Positions 11,360 to 22,098 of a stretch of DNA of 64,000 nucleotides are shown one piece after another. Position 1 is the stretch's first letter. Each line of letters starts with the position of its first letter. A program made the translations under genes and the position numbers. The notes under the pieces are model-generated. The model saw nothing but the letters and a program-made list of their open reading frames with translations. It was not told the origin of the DNA and searched no databases. The DNA is from Megascapheus bottae (lineage: Eukaryota > Chordata > Mammalia > Rodentia > Geomyidae), in the NCBI GenBank assembly GCA_024803745.1, contig JANJXV010000010.1:30711525-30775524 (forward strand). Direction: 5' to 3'.

Positions 11360-13177
11360 CACCTGAGGACCAATGAAATAGAACTGAAGACCCAGAAATC
11401 ACCCCCACAGACCATGGCTACCTAATTCTCGATAAGGGAGACAAAAAAAATAACATAGAAGAAAGACAGCCTCTTTAACAAATGGTGCTGGCAGAATTGG
11501 TTAAGCACCTGCAAAAAACTAAAGCTGGATCCTTCTGTTACCCTGCACCAGAATTAACTCCAAATGGATCAAAGGCCTTGAGGTAAAAGCAGATACCCAG
11601 AAAACTTTACAGGAAGGAAGGGAGATACACTAGGACACATGGCACAGGTGAAAACTTTTTTGATAAAAGTCCAAAAACACAACAAATTAAACAACGTCTG
11701 GACAAATGGGACTGCATTAAACTGCAGAGCTTCTGTATGGCAAAGGACATAGCTAGCAAGTTAAACAGAAAGCCCAGAGTGGGAGAAGATCTTCACTAAC
11801 CATTCAACAGACAAGGGCCTCATATCTAAAATATATCTACAGCTAAAAAAATTGAATCTCTCCAAAACAAATCCTCAAAGAAACAACCATCCCATTAAAA
11901 GGTGGGCTAAAGACTTAAAGAGAAGCTGGGCCCAGTAGCTCATGCCTGTAATCCTAGCTATTCAAGAAGCTGAGATCTGAGGATCAAGGTTCCAAGCCAG
12001 CCCAGGCACAAAAGGACCTGAGACTCTTATCTCCAATTAACCTCTAGAAAATGGGAAGTGGGGCTTGGTTCAAGGGTAGGGTGGAAGCTTTGAGCTGAAT
12101 AGCTCAGGGACAATGCCCAGGCCGAGTTCAAGCCCCATGACCCCTCCACACCCAAAAAAAGACTTAAAGACTCTCTGAGGGAGAAATAAAAATGGCCTAC
12201 AGACCCATGAAGAAATGCTCGACATCTCTGGCCATAAAAAAAATGTAAATCAAAACAACTTTGAGATTCCACCTCACGTCAGTTAGAATGGCCATGATCA
12301 AGAAAACTAATAACAACAGATGCTGGTGGAGATGTGGCCAGGAAGGATCACTACTACACGGTTGGTGGGAGTGTAAACTTGTTCAACCACTTTGGAAAGC
12401 AGTATGGAGGTTCCTCAAAAGACTAAACATAGAGCTCCCGTATGATCCAGCAAACCCATTCCTTAGCATTTACCCAAATGTCCAGAAACAAGGACATACT
12501 AAAGCCACTAACACAACGATATTCATGGCAGCATTATTTACCAGAGCTAAGAGATGGAATCAACCCAGATGTCCCTCTGTAGATGATTGGATTAAGATGT
12601 GGTACTTATACACAATGGAATTCTATGCTGTCATCAGAAAGAAAGACATAGTTCCATTAGTAAAGAAATGGAAAAACTTGAAAAAAAAATCACATTAAGT
12701 GAGCCAGTCCCAAATGAGCATAGGCGCTATGGTTCCCTCATTTGTAATAATTAGTACACATTTAGGATTCTCCTAACAGATGATCACAATAGCTTAAAAG
12801 CTGTGTATAGAAGGTCATGCAGGATGAGACTAAATGAACTCTAGGGTAATGAAACAAGAGGTTTATCTTTGTGATTGTTGTTTTTAATGTACTATATGTA
12901 GTTATTTCTTTTCTCTTTTTTCCACTTAATAGTTAATCTCATGAGATAACTGTATCTGAATTTGTATACTGGTATACTGTATATACACGTTTGTTTATTT
13001 GAAATAGGGAAGGGAAGGGGAAAAGCAAGACTGGGAGGGGAAGGAAAGAGGGAAAGGGGGACAAAGACATGTGAAGGGGTATCAAGGTTCAAAAAGTTAC
13101 GTACCCACCACCTGACAAATGTAACTATAACCCCTCTATACATTATCCCACCATTAAAACACAATTTTAAAAAAAGA
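11360..13177 (+). mobile_element. L1 LINE, 5'-truncated, with nested SINE
   Basis: Contains the C-terminal third of L1 ORF2 (best stretch 12261-12698: residues like C-W-W-R-C-G and [10 protein letters not shown], ending near Y-T-M-E-F-Y) and the 3' UTR with a G-rich tract (13005-13060). Target-site duplication AAGAAAATACATCTC at 11345-11359 and 13178-13192, 15/15. A SINE at 11922-12157 splits the ORF2 remnant, and frame changes show it is a dead copy. Confidence 0.95.
11922..12157 (+). repeat. B1-headed dimeric SINE nested in L1
   Basis: 7SL/B1-like head (CTCATGCCTGTAATCCTAGC) followed by the tRNA-like 3' unit ending in a C/A-rich tail. The 13-bp duplication AAAGACTTAAAGA at 11909-11921 and 12158-12170 lies inside L1 ORF2, so it inserted after the L1. 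Confidence 0.93.
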
Positions 13178-14159
13178 AAGAAAATACATCTCTTGAGGGA
13201 TAGGGACTGATGTGCCAGCAAAACTCCAAACTGGATTGCTAATAAAGAATATCTACTCCCCAGTGTAGGCTGTTGTGGGTTGCTGAACCTCCAAGGTTCA
13301 CATATCCTCACTGATGAGAACAACATTGATTGAGTCAAAATAATGACACAATGCATGATTTTAAAAAGTGTTGCAACTCTCGTTTGGAATCAGCCTCATG
13401 AGTAGGATGAAATGATTTATGATAACATGGATGAAAAGAGCAAAATCAAAGAGACTTCGTAGGAGCACATAATAGATGCAGCTATATGTATGGAGAGAAG
13501 AAAAGGGAGAGGGAGAGACACTCACTGATCTCTTATTTCACAGAAGGAGAGGAATGAGGTAGTTGATCAGTCAATTAAATATGGGAGTGATGCCAAAGAA
13601 GCTACAGTAACATGAGAGAATTCTGTCCTCATGAGTTTTATCCTTGGACGGAATTTCAACAGAACATCTGAGATGTTTCTGCAAGAACCAAAATTCCCCT
13701 GAATGTGATCTCTAGGCAACTCCCTTGTTGTTCTGTGCTATATGCTTAGCCCAGTCTCCAGTACTTCCATAAATAAAGATACTTAGAAGTTCCACTGGAC
13801 ACTAGCCTTCTGGTCCATCACAGGATAAGGTTAATTATAACACAGTGAAATGAACTTAAGAAAATGTTCTGGAACTTAGAAAACAAGTTACTGACTAAAA
13901 ATCTGGAAAGATCTGCTTCACGTCAAGTTCCTCTGTTTCAAGTACTTCCAAGAACTTTAATTATAACCCTCGAAGACATAAGAACAACTTTCAGTGTGTT
14001 TCTATGTGCCAGACTCTGTAGCCGCCGCCATCCCCATACAGAAATGGCAGGTGATGGGGTCTTGTTTTTCTCCTCTGTGGAACTTAGCAGTGATGGAGTC
14101 ATATATACAACTGATAGAACAGAAAGGGATAGGCACTTAAGGAGCTAGAGAAATCCAGA

Positions 14160-14440
14160 GTGAGGTAGTTGGAGGTATGGTAGGTTTGACTGGGATCTGA
14201 TTATGAAGAACTCTGAGCTTCAGGCTAAGGAGCTGTTTTTCTACCTGAGCCCCTACTACAGGGGACTAGTTAGGAATGGAAAAAGGAAATGCATCTGAAA
14301 GTAGAACTTACAGAATTCACACTCTTAACTGAATAAGAAGAAGTGAGTTGTTCTATGTTTCTAGGCAATGCCACTGGCCAGAGTGGAGGGCAAACAGGTT
14401 AGAAAAAATAGCTCGCCAAGCTGGTTTTAGGTAAGTTGAG
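14160..14440 (+). repeat. Possible L2-class relic
   Basis: GAACTCTGAGCTTCAGGCTAAGGAGCTG resembles the part of ancient mammalian repeats that reads like 'aggctaaggagtttggact'. One weak region of similarity only. Confidence 0.25.
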
Positions 14441-15189
14441 TCTGAGGTAGTCCAATCACCACATTTAGTCATAAGATCACTCTGATGAGGAGAAAACATC
14501 TGATTGGAAATGCTACAGTCCTGCTCTTTTGGCCTTCTCCTCTGCCAGGGTTTGCACTGACCTGACAGAGTGAAGCCACCCATATCACACAGAGGTGCTG
14601 AGGAATCAGTCAAGATTTACTCATGCATGGAAAGTCCTTTGGCTTTACCAATTTCTAAGTTTAATGTTTTATATTCTTTATCATGCTTTCTTAAAACAAG
14701 GGATACCTGTTTTGCAGTGAAGTCTGACAGAAATGCAGAGATTTCCCAGGAATTTTTTCTAGTCAGTGGCTTGAAAGTCCAATTCTAAATAGGGAGACAA
14801 CATTATTTACAATTTTAAAAAACCAAAAAGTTCTTAAGGACAGGCATTATTGCTGCTCCACTTCTCATGGAACTCCCACATGGATACATGTATATATAAT
14901 CATGTATACATTCAGACATGATGGGGAGATGTAAAAAAATGAAAGGAGGGAAACAAGTCAGAAACGCCAAACTTTTGCTTAACAGTAAAGGACTACTGCA
15001 TAGAACATAGAACCAACCAAATGTCACAATGTTACAGGGTTTTCAGCATCCCAAAAACCTGGCTACTGCTTGTTATTAGGGGATGTGGCCCTAGATCTTC
15101 AATCTCAGTAAGGCATCCTCTACACTTTACTCTGTTTCTTCTCTAGACAGAAAGTACTAAAGGCTAAGGAATAGCTGGCATGCATATGT

Positions 15190-15421
15190 GCATACTGGTA
15201 CTGAGGCTTGGAGTTGGGGCCTGGGTGCTGTTCCGTACAAGTTTTCACTCAAGACTGATGCTCTACCACTTGAGCCACAGCTCCATTTCTGCCTTTTTGC
15301 TGTTTGATGAAGTGTAAGAGACTCTTGAATTTGTCTCTCTAGAACAGCTGCTTCAAACCAAGATCCTCAGATCTCAGTCTACTGTAGCTAGGATTGTAGG
15401 TATGAGCCAGTGTGCCTGGCT
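15190..15421 (-). repeat. B1-headed dimeric SINE
   Basis: Reverse complement: CACTCAAGACTGATGCTCTA and CCACTTGAGCCACAGCTCCA in the tRNA-like half, CAAGATCCTCAGATCTCAG and TAGCTAGGATTGTAGGTATG in the head. No clear A-tail remains. Confidence 0.88.
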
Positions 15422-16094
15422 TAGGCTGATGCTTTATTATTGTGTTTTGTTTTTAAGGGGTTCCAGCATTGTTAAAATCAAAGTAAAGTGCTCTTTTGGG
15501 AATTAGTAGCCAAATTAGATTAGTTTTGAGGGTTGAATAAAATGTGCTGGTAAGTGGCACATTTACCCCCTCGTGAAGGTTGGGGTGAGGAGTTAAAACT
15601 CTGAAGAGTGAAATAAAAATGAGGGAGACATTTAACTTTGTTTATCATGATATCCCATAGCTAGAATGACTCACTTCTTCAATCCACTGTATTAATAAAA
15701 GCACTATAGTATAATAGTCAACTAACTAGAGAGAAGGGGTCTCTAAAACTACAAAAGATTTTAATTTTTATGATAGCCAGGGAAAGGAAGTTCATCAGTA
15801 CTGCTGCAGATGTGTCATCTGTATTTTCCTACCTCTTCAGAAGCTGCTGAGCCACATACACTCAACAGAAGAGTCTAAGGAGACTGGAACGCAGGGATGT
15901 GGCTCAGGTCAAGGGTAAAGGATGTTTGCCACAGTGGCCTATTTCCATTTTCCATGTCTCTATTCTACCAGAACTCAGAGAGAAGACTTACACATTCGGG
16001 ACAAAAACAATCTGAAGCTAGTTAAACTGCACGCAACTTATGGCCTAACCTATAGTGTTTCAATCAAACACAATTCATAGTTACATAGGACAAC

Positions 16095-16215
16095 AAAAAC
16101 TTATACTGAAAGGCCCATAATTTTCTATGAGAAAAACAAGGCTTTTGAGACTAAGGGATTCACCCAAGCTACTGAATATGATAGGCCAGGTCTTGTCTAG
16201 ACTTCAGGCTACCTA
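16095..16215 (-). repeat. MIR-like relic
   Basis: TATGAGAAAAACAAGGCTTT, GGGATTCACCCAAGCTACTG follow the order of the MIR complement (gaggaaactgaggc, aagtgacttgcccaaggtca). Confidence 0.45.
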
Positions 16216-16637
16216 TATCCCAGCACTGTTAATTTTTTACTAGATAAAAATCAACTAGCTTATTGCTGCTGAACTATTTATGTACATAAATAGCTATAAT
16301 ATTAGCAATAACTACAAGAAAAATGAAATTACAATTCTTAAACAGATTGTGGGAATTTTTCTCTGCTGGGAAAAAGATTAGGGTTTCCTTTTGAGAAATT
16401 AGTCTTCTAGTTAGGAGCTCTATTAAAACAAGAATAAAATTATTCAGAAATTACAGTTTCTGTGACAATCATGGTATGTCTTTCTGAGAGTTATATTCTG
16501 GGGGCAATAAATTATTCACATGGAAGGACAGTGATGAGAAAACATGAACTCATATAAACAAAAAAATCAGGAAAACCTGGGAAGCGTAATTTGAGTTGAA
16601 AAGAAATAATGCTGGCATTTTACCCCCATTGTCTTTT

Positions 16638-16834
16638 TTTTTTTTTTTCCCCAGTCCTGGGCTTGAGCTCAGGGCCTGAGCACTGTCCTTGGACTTTCTC
16701 AAGGCTAGAGCTCTACCACTTGAGCCTCAGCACCACTTCTGGCTTTTTATCTATGTATGTGGTACCGAGGAATTGAACCCGGGTCTTCATGTATGCTAGG
16801 CAAGCACTTTAACCACTAGGCCAAACTCCTGGCC
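16638..16834 (-). repeat. ID-headed dimeric SINE
   Basis: Reverse complement, complete from poly(T) to CCACTAGGCCAAACTCCTGG. Perfect 15-bp duplication CCCCCATTGTCTTTT at 16623-16637 and 16835-16849. Confidence 0.95.
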
Positions 16835-17119
16835 CCCCCATTGTCTTTTAAAGAAAAGAAAATCAAAAAGCCAAACAGAATGAGACAAAAGTAGTCCAAG
16901 TTTAAAAGTCCAAAATGACTTCTGAGCATCACATTGCTTCTAAATTATTCTTCTTTGTTTAAGCTCTCAAAACTGAAACACCACAAAGGTTTTTCACCAA
17001 ATCAAAAGCAGCCCCAACCATCAACTGTTCTTCAAATTTTACTGTCAAACAAACCCCAAATGAACAATGGCTACTTCCATGATTGTCATTCTCTGAACTA
17101 AGACAGTTCTCCCCTGGCC

Positions 17120-17429
17120 ACAAAAACAAAAACAAAAAAAGAAGAAAAAGAAGACAGAAGAAAAAGAAGACAGAAGAAAAAGAAGACAGAAGAAAAAGAC
17201 AGAAGAAGAAGAAGAAGAAGAAGAAGAAGAAGAAGAAGAAGAGGAGGAGGAGGAGGAGGAGGAGGAGGAGGAGGAGGAGGAGGAGGAGGAGGAGGAGGAG
17301 GAGGAGGAGGAGGAGGAGGAGGAAGAAGAAGAAGAAGAAGAAGAAGAAGAAGAAGAAGAAGAAGAAGAAGAAGAAGAAGAAGAAGAAGGAGGGAAGGGGG
17401 AGGGGGAGGGGGAGGGGGAGGAGGAAATA
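17120..17429 (+). repeat. Polypurine tract: (GAA)n-(GGA)n-(GAA)n-(GGGGGA)n
   Basis: A-rich start, then about three copies of an 18-bp GACAG-containing unit, (GAA)n 17199-17242, (GGA)n to about 17323, (GAA)n to about 17390, then GGGGGA repeats to 17422. The purine strand is nearly uninterrupted. Both long frames here (Lys/Arg and Phe/Leu runs) are artefacts of the repeat. Confidence 0.98.
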
Positions 17430-18486
17430 AAAGGCAGGTACTGTCTTCATTTCCATTAATAGGTACATAATTTATAAAACATCTTTATAAATCACCAGGC
17501 CGGGGGCAGTGGAAGGGAGCAGAGGGGGAGAAGTGAAGAGAAAGTTCAGCATAAACACTCAGTTCACATTGTTTTCTTGACTTAAGAAGATCTGTTTAAT
17601 ATTCAACTAGAGTATAGGTCATAAAAACTCCATTCACCACAGAGAACTTCATGTTCCTTAAACTGATTCCCAACCCAGGAAAAGCCATAAAGATATTTTA
17701 CTCTGTAGAAAATCAGTATTAATGACAAAGACAATTAATTCAAACCAAAGCAAGTGTTTACCTGTGTTACCCAAGGCCTCTGTATGTTTAGAGCTTAGAG
17801 CATGAAAGCCACTTTGAATCCATTGGAAATGAAATGATGCTGTCTACTTACCCCTAGAACCTGGACTGGCAGAGTCACTTAGGCATTAAGTGCTCCACAT
17901 TCCGGAAGATGGAAATCCACCTAGGTGCCTGTATAGTATGCCTACCTAAATGAAGTTATAACCCTGTGCAATCAAATTCCCAACAACCCAAACCACACAA
18001 GATAAGCTGTTCTGAACTCCATGTGGAAACATCTTTCAATGCTATTAGGTTACAGATCTGACTGTGTGGGAAAGCTAGACAAACACTTACAGTAACTTGG
18101 GCAACTGCCAACAATTTACTTTGTAAGTCAGATGCATCAAACAAGACTAGGTAGTTTATCTGTTTTTCAGCAGCTTGCTCCCTCCCACCACACACGCAAG
18201 ATGCCTGAGGCATCTCTTTTTTTTTTTTTTAATGAAAACCAATCATCTCTCATAGTCCTTTTCACCTGGACTCTATAAGAATCTTTGTAGGAAACAGGAA
18301 ATAAACACAGTATTTTCTTAATGTTGCCAGAGCTTTAGTTAGTTCCACAGGGTGTTTAAAAAGGAAAGGGGGGGGAATTAAAGAGCTTTGATTCCAATAT
18401 TAATTTATTTGATTCCGAATGATAATCAGATTTCAGGAGTGCAAACCTTGCTTATTGTTGACTCTTGAAGCCTTTACTTTACTTAC

Positions 18487-19109
18487 TTGTATTTTAAGAG
18501 TAGCCACTGAATCAGCCAGAGTCCTACAAGGATCATGCCATTAATTTCGCAAATAGAAAAAGCCCACTGCACCCGATTAAAATGGTCAAAAAACGTGTCC
18601 GGTAGTGGAGGCTGCACCTCCTTAGGAGGTACTCGTTCATGGACGACCGAGATCATCACTGTGGTGAGAACAAAACAGGAAAGTGCATAAAGAAAGGCCA
18701 GAAAAGTCTTGCCCCACTCCATGGGGTATTGGGAGCGCTCCGGTTCCGGCATGGGGATCTTGATCATCTCTTTCCTGTACCCATTTGGCATCCCATTGGG
18801 TTTAATCTTGATGCTGAAGCTGCCGTCAGGGGTGGGGACATCTACACCAATGCTAAGGTGCCCGTTGGCGTGGCCATTTTTGTGTGCTTCCATGTGATGC
18901 TCCATTTTCAGGGTTTCTATCATGTCCAAGAGCCGCTGTCCGTTGTCAGAAGAGACTCGGCACAATGGGGGTTTTTTGAAGTCTTCTTGAGTTAGGTTGA
19001 TCAAGTCCTGGCCTGTGAAGTGTTCCAGAGGGTCACAATATTCTGGCATAGCATTCTCCAACAACCAGTCTGTCACCTTCTTGGGTGACCAATAAACCAC
19101 TTCCTTCAT
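18487..19109 (-). CDS. SGMS1: SGMS1 first coding exon: SAM domain, TM1 and TM2
   Basis: N-terminal coding exon of sphingomyelin synthase 1, a six-pass Golgi membrane enzyme. It encodes residues 1-207 and two bases of codon 208, then the donor TACAA/GTAAGT (phase 2), which joins in frame to the exon at 649-766. Residues about 7-70 are a sterile alpha motif (SAM) domain starting W-S-P-K-K-V. Residues 71-130 are a polar linker with a repeated N-G-H motif. TM1 is about 134-156 and TM2 about 184-206, with the conserved lumenal loop motif P-P-L-P-D (167-171) between them. The start ATG has A at -3. An in-frame TGA lies 27 bases upstream (19137-19139). Compared with human/mouse SGMS1 from memory, differences are few and conservative (for example Thr13, Asp26, Val91). 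The catalytic His/His/Asp residues are in exons outside the window. Confidence 0.98.
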
Positions 19110-19322
19110 GGTACTGGCCCAATCTTCTCTCTGTGGTCAGCAGTCACTGTTCCTACAGGGCAGGGCACTGTCCTTTCTTGGCTGGTTCATGTTGTTAAGC
19201 CTCATGAGCAGAGACTTGTTTGGCAAGATGGTCAGGGCAGTTTTTAAACACCTCATGTAGCTGTCCAGGGTTCCTGAGTACCCAAGCATTAATTCACCTC
19301 ATTTTCAACAGGCTTCTTCCTT
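19110..19322 (-). other. SGMS1: Predicted 5' UTR part of SGMS1 coding exon
   Basis: A strong acceptor on the minus strand (pyrimidine tract TTTTCTTTTGCTTCCACAG, with a CTGAC branch-like motif just upstream) predicts the exon to begin at 19322, adding 213 bases of 5' UTR. A weaker acceptor (CCCTGCCCTGTAG) would start it at 19152. The segment has several upstream ATGs: a minimal Met-Arg-stop ORF at 19294-19302 and a 50-codon ORF at 19137-19289. The boundary is inferred from splice-site quality only. Confidence 0.6.
19137..19289 (-). CDS. Upstream ORF in SGMS1 leader (50 codons)
   Basis: ATG at 19289 (minus strand) opens 50 codons (M-L-G-Y-S-G-T-L... to ...N-S-D-C) and stops at TGA 19139-19137. 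It is in the same frame as SGMS1, nine sense codons before the SGMS1 ATG, and has four in-frame Met codons. The peptide resembles no family I know. If the exon really starts at 19322, scanning ribosomes would meet this ORF first, so it could lower SGMS1 translation; a transcript using the 19152 acceptor would lack its start. Conservation is unknown and the coding status is a hypothesis. Confidence 0.3.
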   Translation of the reverse strand: MLGYSGTLDSYMRCLKTALTILPNKSLLMRLNNMNQPRKDSALPCRNSDC

Positions 19323-19705
19323 CTGTGGAAGCAAAAGAAAATGTCAGGATACTTGAACTTTCAAACCAACTTCTTCAGATACAAAGCCTTAATATATACA
19401 GTAAAAATAGAAAGCAGACTATTGGCAAACTCCACGGGCTTTCATACATGTTCTAGTTTCAGAAACCACTGACTTCCTGGTTCCTCTCGAATGGAGCATG
19501 AACCTGGATGTGAACAATGTGTAAGGGCAGAGGGCATGTGTTCACAGGATGTCCAGTGATGCACTAAGAATAATGCCATTGGACTTTGAACACAGCTCAA
19601 CACAGACCAGTCGTACTCTTTATACTAAAGCACACTTTCGTGTGGTAGTATGAAAAACTATAGTAAACTGTTTAACCTATCATTCTAGCTGGTGAACAAT
19701 GTTTA

Positions 19706-19799
19706 TGTATTTATTTTTTTTTTGCTGGCCCTGGGGCCTGCAAACCCAGGGCTTTATGCGTGCTAGGCAAGCACTCTACCACTAAGCCACCCAAGCCCC
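19706..19799 (-). repeat. ID SINE (monomeric)
   Basis: Poly(T) then the complement of a classic ID element: GTGCTAGGCAAGCACTCTAC, CACTAAGCCACC. It has no second tRNA-like unit. Confidence 0.85.
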
Positions 19800-19802
19800 A
19801 AA

Positions 19803-19900
19803 CGCTGATTTACTATTTATTTATTTATTTAATTTTATTTTTACCAGAGTGTCTTATTATGTAGTCTTGGCTGACCGCAATACTCATGCTTCAGGAATTA
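19803..19900 (-). repeat. Possible B1 relic with TTTA repeat
   Basis: ATTTATTTATTTATTT followed by GTGTCTTATTATGTAGTCTTGGCTG, similar to the B1 complement. Degraded. Confidence 0.4.
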
Positions 19901-20991
19901 ATGATTGTTCTACAAAAGACTACTAATCCTCCATTAAAGATTGTACTTCATTTCCATTTTTAGTGGCATTTATAGTTTTGTTAAGTGAATGTCAGTCACA
20001 AAAAGAATGTCACTTTTGTAAATACATGTGTTAATTATCATGGGACACAAGTCTAGATGTTATGAACTTCTTAACCAATAACTCCGTGAAACAAATGTAT
20101 CGAACAGTTCTTTTTTTAATTAGAATTTTCTGATTTCTCTGATAAACACATACTATTTGTATATGGAAGGAGAAACTTTCTTTTATGTGCATTCTGTGTA
20201 CTGGAACACATACACTGATCTGTGAAACTAAAAATAGATGCTACCTACAATAGCTTTCTTTAAAAATATGAACTGAGCTTGTAAGCTTCCCTAAATAACT
20301 GGAGAGACCACCCTCTGTGTATAATTAGGTTTCAAGTTCCCCAGAGTTCCAATACATGAGGTTCCACAAGGAGAATCAAACTGAGGAAGAACAAGCTGAA
20401 ACCCAATCCAGGTGCCTGAAGCCATTCTAACCTCAGGAAATTCCCAGTGATGGAGATTTCCCTGGGGCATGGGGCATTGTAGATTCCCTTCAATATCTAC
20501 TCACTATAAACTGGGAAAGCCATTTGAAAACTCTGCTAGTGATCATTACAGTAAGAAAAACTTTGCAAGCTCTGACAAGTCATCACTTTTTTTTCCACAG
20601 GCTTTCATTCTTAGAGTTCAATGACCAAAGACTCTGAAGATAATCTATTCCCATTTTAAAAAAAACTGTCTGAAGCCATCTGGACTATTTTAATATTTGC
20701 CTATTTAATCTACAGCCCTTGGACTTGGATTCACTGCAGGAGCACTTGAGACTGTCAGGACATAACCAGTATTTCCAAATTCCATTCATTCTCATAGGAG
20801 TTGATTCCATCTACCCAGAGCAGTCCGAAAAAGACTAACATAGCCTGTTTTCTATCACACTACATGCCATTCCTTTCTGTCCTTCCCATTCTGCTTTTTT
20901 AATGAGAATGAAAATATTTCTAATTAACTGCTAAGTTAGCTAGGATAATTTTTAAGTGTGTGTAGCTCTGAAACGATTACAAAACAAAGCT

Positions 20992-21027
<36 letters not shown>
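20992..21027 (+). repeat. (ATC)n microsatellite
   Basis: About 12 ATC/CAT units, almost perfect. Confidence 0.97.
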
Positions 21028-21029
<2 letters not shown>

Positions 21030-21265
21030 CAGCCAGCTCAGGAAAAGGAAAGTATCTTCCCATCTATCAAAAGAATCATTTTGAAGCTGGCCAGAGTGGA
21101 AAACCTCCAAGGGAATACAATGGGCTAGAAGGATGCTAGATGAGAACTCTAAAGACTAGTGGTTGGGGTCTTTAAGGTTCCCAGCAGGGCAGGGGAAGGA
21201 CATGGACTGAAGCCATGTCTATGTAGGGAACTGGGACAAAATCCTTGAATAAAACAAGAATTCCT

Positions 21266-21461
21266 AGCAGGGAGTTTGGCCTAGTGGTAGACCTAGTGGT
21301 AGAGTGCTTGCCTGGCATGCACGAAGACCTGGGGTTCGATTCCTTGGTACAACATACATAGAAAAAAGCCGGAAGTAGTGCTGTGGTTCAAGTGGCCTTG
21401 AGAAAGCCCAATGACAGTGGCTCAGGCCCTGAGTTCAAGCCCCAGGACTGGCGCACGCGCG

Positions 21462-21510
<49 letters not shown>
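21266..21510 (+). repeat. ID-headed dimeric SINE with (CA)n tail
   Basis: Dimer with an internal tandem copy of CCTAGTGGTAGA in its A-box region (about 21281-21304) and a shortened second unit. The tail is CG/CA-rich and becomes (CA)n at 21466-21510. Perfect duplication ACAAGAATTCCT at 21254-21265 and 21511-21522 places the microsatellite inside the insertion. Confidence 0.95.
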
Positions 21511-21514
<4 letters not shown>

Positions 21515-21939
21515 GAATTCCTTAAGGAGTAGAAAAACTGGACCCATAAAATTAGTTCATAATAGTATGAAGTCAAAATTTATACTGCCTACATGATATG
21601 AGACGTCTAACACATGAAAATATAGAAGAAAAGTAAATGCATAATAGCTCGATAGACAACTCTCAACAATCAAAGCTTCCTTGGACTCTCATGGAAAAAT
21701 ATTATCTCTACTAAGGATGAGAAACGATTGAGTATTATAAATCAATCACCACATGAGGAAATGATTCCCCAGGAAGAAGATGTGGCAAGTATGATGAAGA
21801 GGAAGTAAACAAAAGGAAGTTCAGCCAACCATGAATTTCAGCAAATAGGACTGGTTTGAAGAGATTATGCAATGAGTATACTAGAGATAAAGGAAGTGAA
21901 ACCAAAATAAAAAATTATACTCAACATATGCACAGAAAG

Positions 21940-22098
21940 ATTCTCTATATAGGTATGTATATTGTATAATATATAACACACCATATATTATTAATTTATA
22001 ATATACTCAATAAAGCTTCAATATATGTATTGCATTATATAGTATACTATATAATATGTAATATTAATATAATATATAAATATATAATATATTTTTAA
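21940..22098. repeat. AT-rich TA-repeat region
   Basis: About 150 bp of imperfect TA/TATAA sequence, almost free of G and C. Confidence 0.9.

Larger units (their letters stand above)
767..18486 (-). other. SGMS1 intron between the two coding exons (17.7 kb)
   Basis: Bounded by GTAAGT (18486-18481) and TTTTTCTAG (ending at 767). It holds two L1 copies, numerous SINEs, L2/MIR relics, two MLT1-type LTRs and a long GAA/GGA tract, listed separately. In the following stretches I recognise nothing: 770-1300, 1440-2570, 2700-3410, 4220-4890, 5515-5800, 7700-8730, 9700-10010, 10310-11340, 13195-14150, 14450-15190, 15425-16090, 16220-16620, 17430-18480. No second gene is apparent. Confidence 0.9.

Noticed and set aside
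12261..12698. 145-codon ORF as a host gene
   Set aside because: It is the C-terminal part of L1 ORF2 within a bounded L1 insertion.
17083..17430. 115-codon Lys/Arg-rich frame and opposite Phe/Leu frame
   Set aside because: Pure translation of the GAA/GGA repeat; no gene signals.
18639..18995. 118-codon plus-strand ORF opposite SGMS1
   Set aside because: Antisense shadow of the conserved coding exon.
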